Shown one piece after another: positions 59,787 to 64,000 of a stretch of 64,000 nt of DNA. Position 1 is the first letter of the stretch. Each line of letters begins with the position of its first letter. Position numbers and translations under genes: made by a program. Location: contig BSBM01000711.1 in the NCBI GenBank assembly GCA_027924585.1, positions 8,195,001-8,259,000 of the forward strand, given 5' to 3'. The DNA comes from Larix kaempferi (lineage: Eukaryota; Streptophyta; Pinopsida; Pinales; Pinaceae). The notes beneath the pieces are model-generated. The model did no database searches and was not told the origin of the DNA. It worked only from the letters and a program-made list of their open reading frames with translations.

Positions 59787-61200
59787 TCATGATGACCTTT
59801 GCATGTCATTGAGCGGAATTCTTTGAACCCCCAAAATGAGTCTGGACTGTTGATCTAGATTTATGTTAGGGATCTGAGCTACTACCTGATTCATTGCTTC
59901 TTGTAGTAGCTCGGTTTGGTGCTCAAGTATGTATTGGATGTCATCACGGTTGTAGGTTGATTCCAAAGCCATCAATTCTAATTCACCAATTTCCATTTCC
60001 ATTTCTTCCTCATGACTAGTGATAATCCTTCCCTTTCCCTCGAATGATTATGCTCCTCTTGATGAGACTCTATTTTCCTTCGTTTGGGTTCTTCCTGTAG
60101 AATTACTTCATGAACCGGATTGATCTCCCTTTTTGTCAATACAATCTTCGAGGATTCAAGCATTTCTTCTTCTTTGGTGGATGCTAGAGATTCGAAACTA
60201 TTGCTAGTGCTTGGGCTCCCTGTTCCTTTTCCACATTGAGGTGTTGTAGATTTCCTGTTCTATCATTTTCTAGGGGCCACCTTTATAACGCCTTGCTCAT
60301 TTTGGGGGGTTTTCGCTTTGGTTTTATCAGTAGTAACAAATTCCAACGTGGAATTTCCTGCATCGAAAGGGTATGTCTTCATATCGATTAGCTGAATCAA
60401 TTTTGAATCCTGATGAATTAGACATGTTGCTTCCTATAAGGCCTGAGATATGTTCATGTATATGCAAAGGTGAGCATATGCAGTGTATCTGGGCATGAGA
60501 TAATGGAGCCTAAGCCATTGAAAAAATTTCCTAGAGTGTTACCTAAGCCCGACAGGGTTTCTTTCTCCCAATATTCCATAGGCAGAGAATATAGCCTAAC
60601 CTAGAGCAACATGTAAGTAAAATCCTCTTTTTCAGAACAAATATTTTCAAACCAATTTCTTAAGTATAGTCCAACTGAGTTGAAGAAGTATGGACCATTA
60701 TCAAATGTTGCATCTCTATCTTCCATAATGTAAAAAATAACAGTGAATAATCCCTTAGACTCGAGATGGAGATCATAATCCCCTTTGGGTTTCCATTTGG
60801 TGTTGATCCATCTCACAAGGGCTCATTCCAAAGGAGATAGACCCAAAAAATTTCCAATTAGAGCATGATCCGTCATATACTGAATATTTTGGCTCGACGG
60901 GTTGAAGTAATTTCATACCTTGGTATCGTCACTATTTTTGGAATGCACTTGCCTTATCCTCTGGTAGTTTTCTTATACATAGGAGCTCTTGATTCGTTTT
61001 TCATAGGCTCTTTACCTTTGGATTCATTTCCCACACCTCTCACTCCTTGCTCGAGTGGGGTTTGTTGGTTATCGTCCTCTTGTTGGTGATTCGAGTTTTC
61101 AGAATTTGAAGCGAGATGTTTTCTAGTTGGAACAACACCTTTGAAGGAGGGGGGGAATCCCCCCTTCATTGACGCCTTGGAGGGCGCAACAATGGTCACT
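59787..61200 (-). pseudogene. LINE A ORF1, right
   Basis: The open part 60954-61199 holds the Asn/Gln/Glu-rich start. 60601-60840 holds the DUF4283-like part (LVRWINTKW, FTVIFYIMEDRDATFDNGPY). 59978-60163 and 59787-60002 cover the lysine/glutamate-rich tail and the C-terminal end. The knuckle zone (about 60290-60330) is damaged more than in the left copy. Stops and frame changes as in the left copy, plus private ones. Confidence 0.75.
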
Positions 61201-61415
61201 TAAGGAGCATCGAACCAAAAACCAGAATAAAAAATCAGCCATCCTAGTTGTTGCTCTCCAATCATCCACAAAAAAGGTATCTATAAATATTTTAATGTTA
61301 TTTTAATGCATGTAATATTTTATTATGTATCTACAATATTTTTTATTTTTTATTTTTATTAAAGTGATTATCATGAATAATTAGTGGAACTTTAGAAATA
61401 AGGAAGAGTGGTATT

Positions 61416-61751
61416 TAACTAATTCTTTTTTATCTTTAGTTCAATGAATTATTATATTTTTGCATTTTATATTATTTGTTTATTGAGTTAATTTATCTAA
61501 ATATCATATTCTATTTGTTTACCAAATTTTCTATTTTATTTTTAATTCAATCAGTTAATTTACTATTTTAATTTATAAAAAAATGTTATCATGTTATTTG
61601 AGTGCATTTCTTAATTTGTTTTTATTAAATCATTTTTTAAATTTAAAATACAATTTGAATAATAAAAACCAATAATGATTTTAACAAAGATATACCTCTA
61701 ACCTTAATAGTTTAATTTTATATAACACTAATAGCTCTTCTTTCTATATCT
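61416..61751. other. AT-rich sequence right of the palindrome
   Basis: Beyond 61415 the mirror match to the left arm ends. No gene seen up to the next insertion. Confidence 0.5.
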
Positions 61752-62147
61752 TTTTTTTTCGTCATGGAAAAATCACATATCAAAAGATGTTTTTACATTG
61801 TTTATAATTTGTAATCAAACAAAAAACTTTTACAGTTCCTTCATTATAATAAGCCACAAATTAAAATAGGATAAAAAAATGCATATTGACTATCTTGGTC
61901 TTTGGGACACCTAAACTTGTCCTTATGATAGCTGTTATCCCTTCACAGAGAATGAGACTCTCTTTTGACAACCAATCTACTTTCTCATTAAGTTCCTTGA
62001 AAATGTGACATATGTGAAAGGAGTTGTAAACTCCAGCCACTCTTTTTAGAGAATTGCCAATACCTTGTAAATTGATATTCCAAATATGTTATTTACTATT
62101 CATAAAATCTATGTATAGTGTTGAATCACCTAACACTTCCAACTCTC
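61752..62147 (-). mobile_element. 5'-truncated LINE tail with 12-bp target duplication
   Basis: Flanked by CTTTCTATATCT at 61740-61751 and 62148-62159. The insert starts with a T run (poly-A on the minus strand). On the minus strand one frame, with one stop, reads ELEVLGDSTLYIDFMN, then FHICHIFKELNEKVDWLSKE, an RNase H domain with the third and fourth catalytic Asp. It is a different LINE from D or A. Confidence 0.85.
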
Positions 62148-62159
62148 CTTTCTATATCT

Positions 62160-63395
62160 ACAAAGCCAATTTTAATTATAAATGATAAATGTAGTATCCA
62201 CTAAAACATTTAAAATTTTAGAAATTTAATATTTTAAAAATTTAGAAATAATAAACCCTTGAAAACATTTAATATAATAAAAAATAAATTTACTAAAAAC
62301 ACTAAAATTCTTAAGATAAGCATTTTTTTATAAGTTTATGAAGAAAATACTAACTATGATGTTCGATACTCATGTCCTATATTATGACAATCGATTGTCT
62401 TAACGGAATTGATTAATTGATTAACGATAAATAAAAAAATAAAAAATAAAGAAGAACTTACCATGTTTGGAATTGATCGCCGGGAATGGATGACGTCATT
62501 GCAATAATGGCGCGGCTTTGGAAGTATCATGAATGGTAAAGGTTCCACTCAAATATGGAAATTTAAGAAATTGTGATACCAAAATTAAAGGTTTTTATGA
62601 TAAAATAAAAAGAAATATTATTAATATAGTACATAATATTAAAAATGACAATATAAATACACATAAATTTGTAAGATACCATTATAGTATATATTATTAG
62701 AAATAACAATATATGTACACATTTAAATGTAAGATAAAGTTAAGTTTTAGAAAGGTTAGTAACAATTGTTTTATGTAAAGTTTTTAAGTAATATAAAATA
62801 TTTTAAATTTTTGAAAAGTTTTATATTTTGTAATTAAAAAAGTATATATAAATTTTATAAATGTAAGATTTTTGAAAGGAATGTGTCTACTTATTATAAA
62901 AATAAATAATTTTGTTATTTATAATTTAAAAGTTAATATTTTTATCATATTAATATTTTTTTTCCCATAGCAACTTTATTGTATTTTTATTGCATTTTTA
63001 GATACTATTTAAGATATAAAAACATTTACACTGAATTCAAGTTTAATGACTTACAATCTTGAAACTTGCAAAACATTATCCAAAAAAACTTACAAGAGCG
63101 GGTTGTATCCCATTGAGCTTGTAATCATTCTCATATATCATCATAAATACAAAAAAACACAAGACCGAAAAATATCCAAGAGCATGATCAATGGCTCTTC
63201 AAAAAACACGCTTTTTGTAGACATTCCCAAACATCAGCAAAAATTGTCTTACGAACTGTCTAAAAAATTTGTCTTTCTCAATGTCTTAAAGAAAGCAATC
63301 TTGGGTCCTCTATGATTCTACATAAAACTGTCTTAAAAAAACACAACCTAGGACTGTTTGATCATTCATAGAGTATACAACAAACCCTATAACAT
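62160..63395. other. AT-rich sequence, no gene supported
   Basis: One 89-codon frame (63046-63315) has no recognisable motif and ordinary composition for this DNA. A GC-richer string at 63090-63120 stands out slightly but has no partner in the window. Confidence 0.45.
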
Positions 63396-63500
63396 ATACC
63401 TTATGAATAAATGTTATTGATTTAATTATAATACCTTATGAATAAATGTTATTGATTTAATTATAATACCCTATGGATAAATGTTATTGATTTAATTATA
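63396..63500 (+). repeat. 35-bp tandem repeat, three copies
   Basis: ATACC(T/C)TATG(A/G)ATAAATGTT begins at 63396, 63431 and 63466, spaced exactly 35 bases. The rest of each unit is identical. Confidence 0.95.
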
Positions 63501-64000
63501 ATAAATAATGTTTGTATATTTTTTTGTATTTTAAAATATGAAAATTTCAAAAAAAAGAATATAAAGCAATAAATTAAAAATATAATTGGTAACCTAGGTT
63601 TATATAAATATATTGTAATTATGTAAAGGGAAATGATTCTTTTGATTAAATAAGATGAAGCAAACTATTTGTTTTATTGGAGTTTCTAATTTTCTCAAAA
63701 TCAATAAATTAAATATAAAAATAATTTAAAAAAGAGAGAGAAAGAAAAAAAAACATATAACCACCAAATTAAATAAACATTTTAAATTTAAATATTGTAA
63801 CCCAACCATATTATAATAAGATTTTAATTAAACAAAATTTATAATCTTAAATTAAATATATAGAATAATCAAAATTTGAATATTTGGCTTTACAAAAATA
63901 AAAATAAAAACAAAGAATTTGTATTTTTAACTAAAAATATGGCTGTAAATTTCTGTATTAATAATATATTTTTAAAAAGTGACATTTTTTCAAAAAGTAA
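63501..64000. other. AT-rich end of window
   Basis: Poly-A/T-rich sequence with no ORF or repeat I can support. Confidence 0.5.

Larger units (their letters stand above)
56640..61240 (-). mobile_element. LINE A, right copy (L1-type, internally deleted)
   Basis: Minus-strand partner of 13140-20720. Order on the minus strand: ORF1 (61200-60000), endonuclease (59640-59190), the inter-domain part retained (59180-58385), reverse transcriptase start (58380-57880), a junction at about 57865 directly to zf-RVT (57860-57556), then RNase H (57230-56760). The 1.37 kb with the B and C motifs is missing. Confidence 0.85.
39391..61415 (-). repeat. Right arm of the giant inverted duplication
   Basis: Reverse-complement partner of 12985-31990. 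It is longer because it has right-only blocks: 44242-47680, 48147-48514, 48806-50256 and 50803-51285. It lacks about 1.37 kb of LINE A that the left arm keeps (left 18115-19470), and it keeps about 0.8 kb of LINE A (58385-59180) that the left arm lost. Confidence 0.9.

Noticed and set aside
12985-61415. Assembly artefact explaining the palindrome
   Set aside because: The arms differ by many substitutions, a precise LINE insertion with an empty site, different deletions and different tandem copy numbers.

Overview
The window looks like intergenic DNA from a seed plant with a large, repeat-rich genome. The evidence is: very AT-rich sequence with no intact gene; L1-type LINEs carrying the plant combination of an ORF1 DUF4283 domain, a CCHC knuckle, an endonuclease, a reverse transcriptase, a zf-RVT segment and a C-terminal RNase H; plant-type gypsy and copia LTRs; a CACTA-like foldback MITE; and long TG/AG microsatellites. 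A gymnosperm is my guess from element style and decay, not something the sequence proves. Every coding region I recognise is broken by stops, frameshifts or truncation.

Layout. Bases 1-2787 hold nothing I can name. 2788-9120 is a non-autonomous LTR retrotransposon (5' LTR about 1.88 kb, a tRNA-Met-like primer site, a polypurine tract, 3' LTR cut short) whose internal ORFs are not gag or pol. 9121-12984 holds a fragment with an acidic tail and a decayed gypsy gag with unknown downstream ORFs.

From about 12985 to 61415 the window is one large inverted duplication. The left arm is 12985-31990, the right arm is 39391-61415, and the spacer is about 7.4 kb. From the outside inward both arms carry, in mirror order: LINE A (L1 type), LINE B (a different non-LTR clade, opposite orientation), an unidentified block, a solo copia-type LTR, LINE D (an RNase H LINE tail with target-site duplication), an AT-rich stretch, a block of GGTACC-containing subrepeats, and a gene-like unit holding remains of a multi-exon protein gene that I do not recognise. 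In one 208-base stretch compared by eye the arms differ at about 24 positions, so they are old and diverged, not a simple assembly copy. Each arm has its own later insertions and deletions, and these allow relative dating. The spacer is mostly an AT-rich tandem repeat (unit roughly 0.41-0.48 kb) plus a third copy of the gene-like unit.

Right of the palindrome (61416-64000) are a 396-bp LINE tail with a 12-bp target-site duplication, AT-rich sequence and a short tandem repeat.

No functional pathway is encoded. The points of most interest are the palindrome itself, which could yield long hairpin RNA if transcribed, the unknown multi-exon gene carried by the repeat, and the LTR element with unusual cargo.
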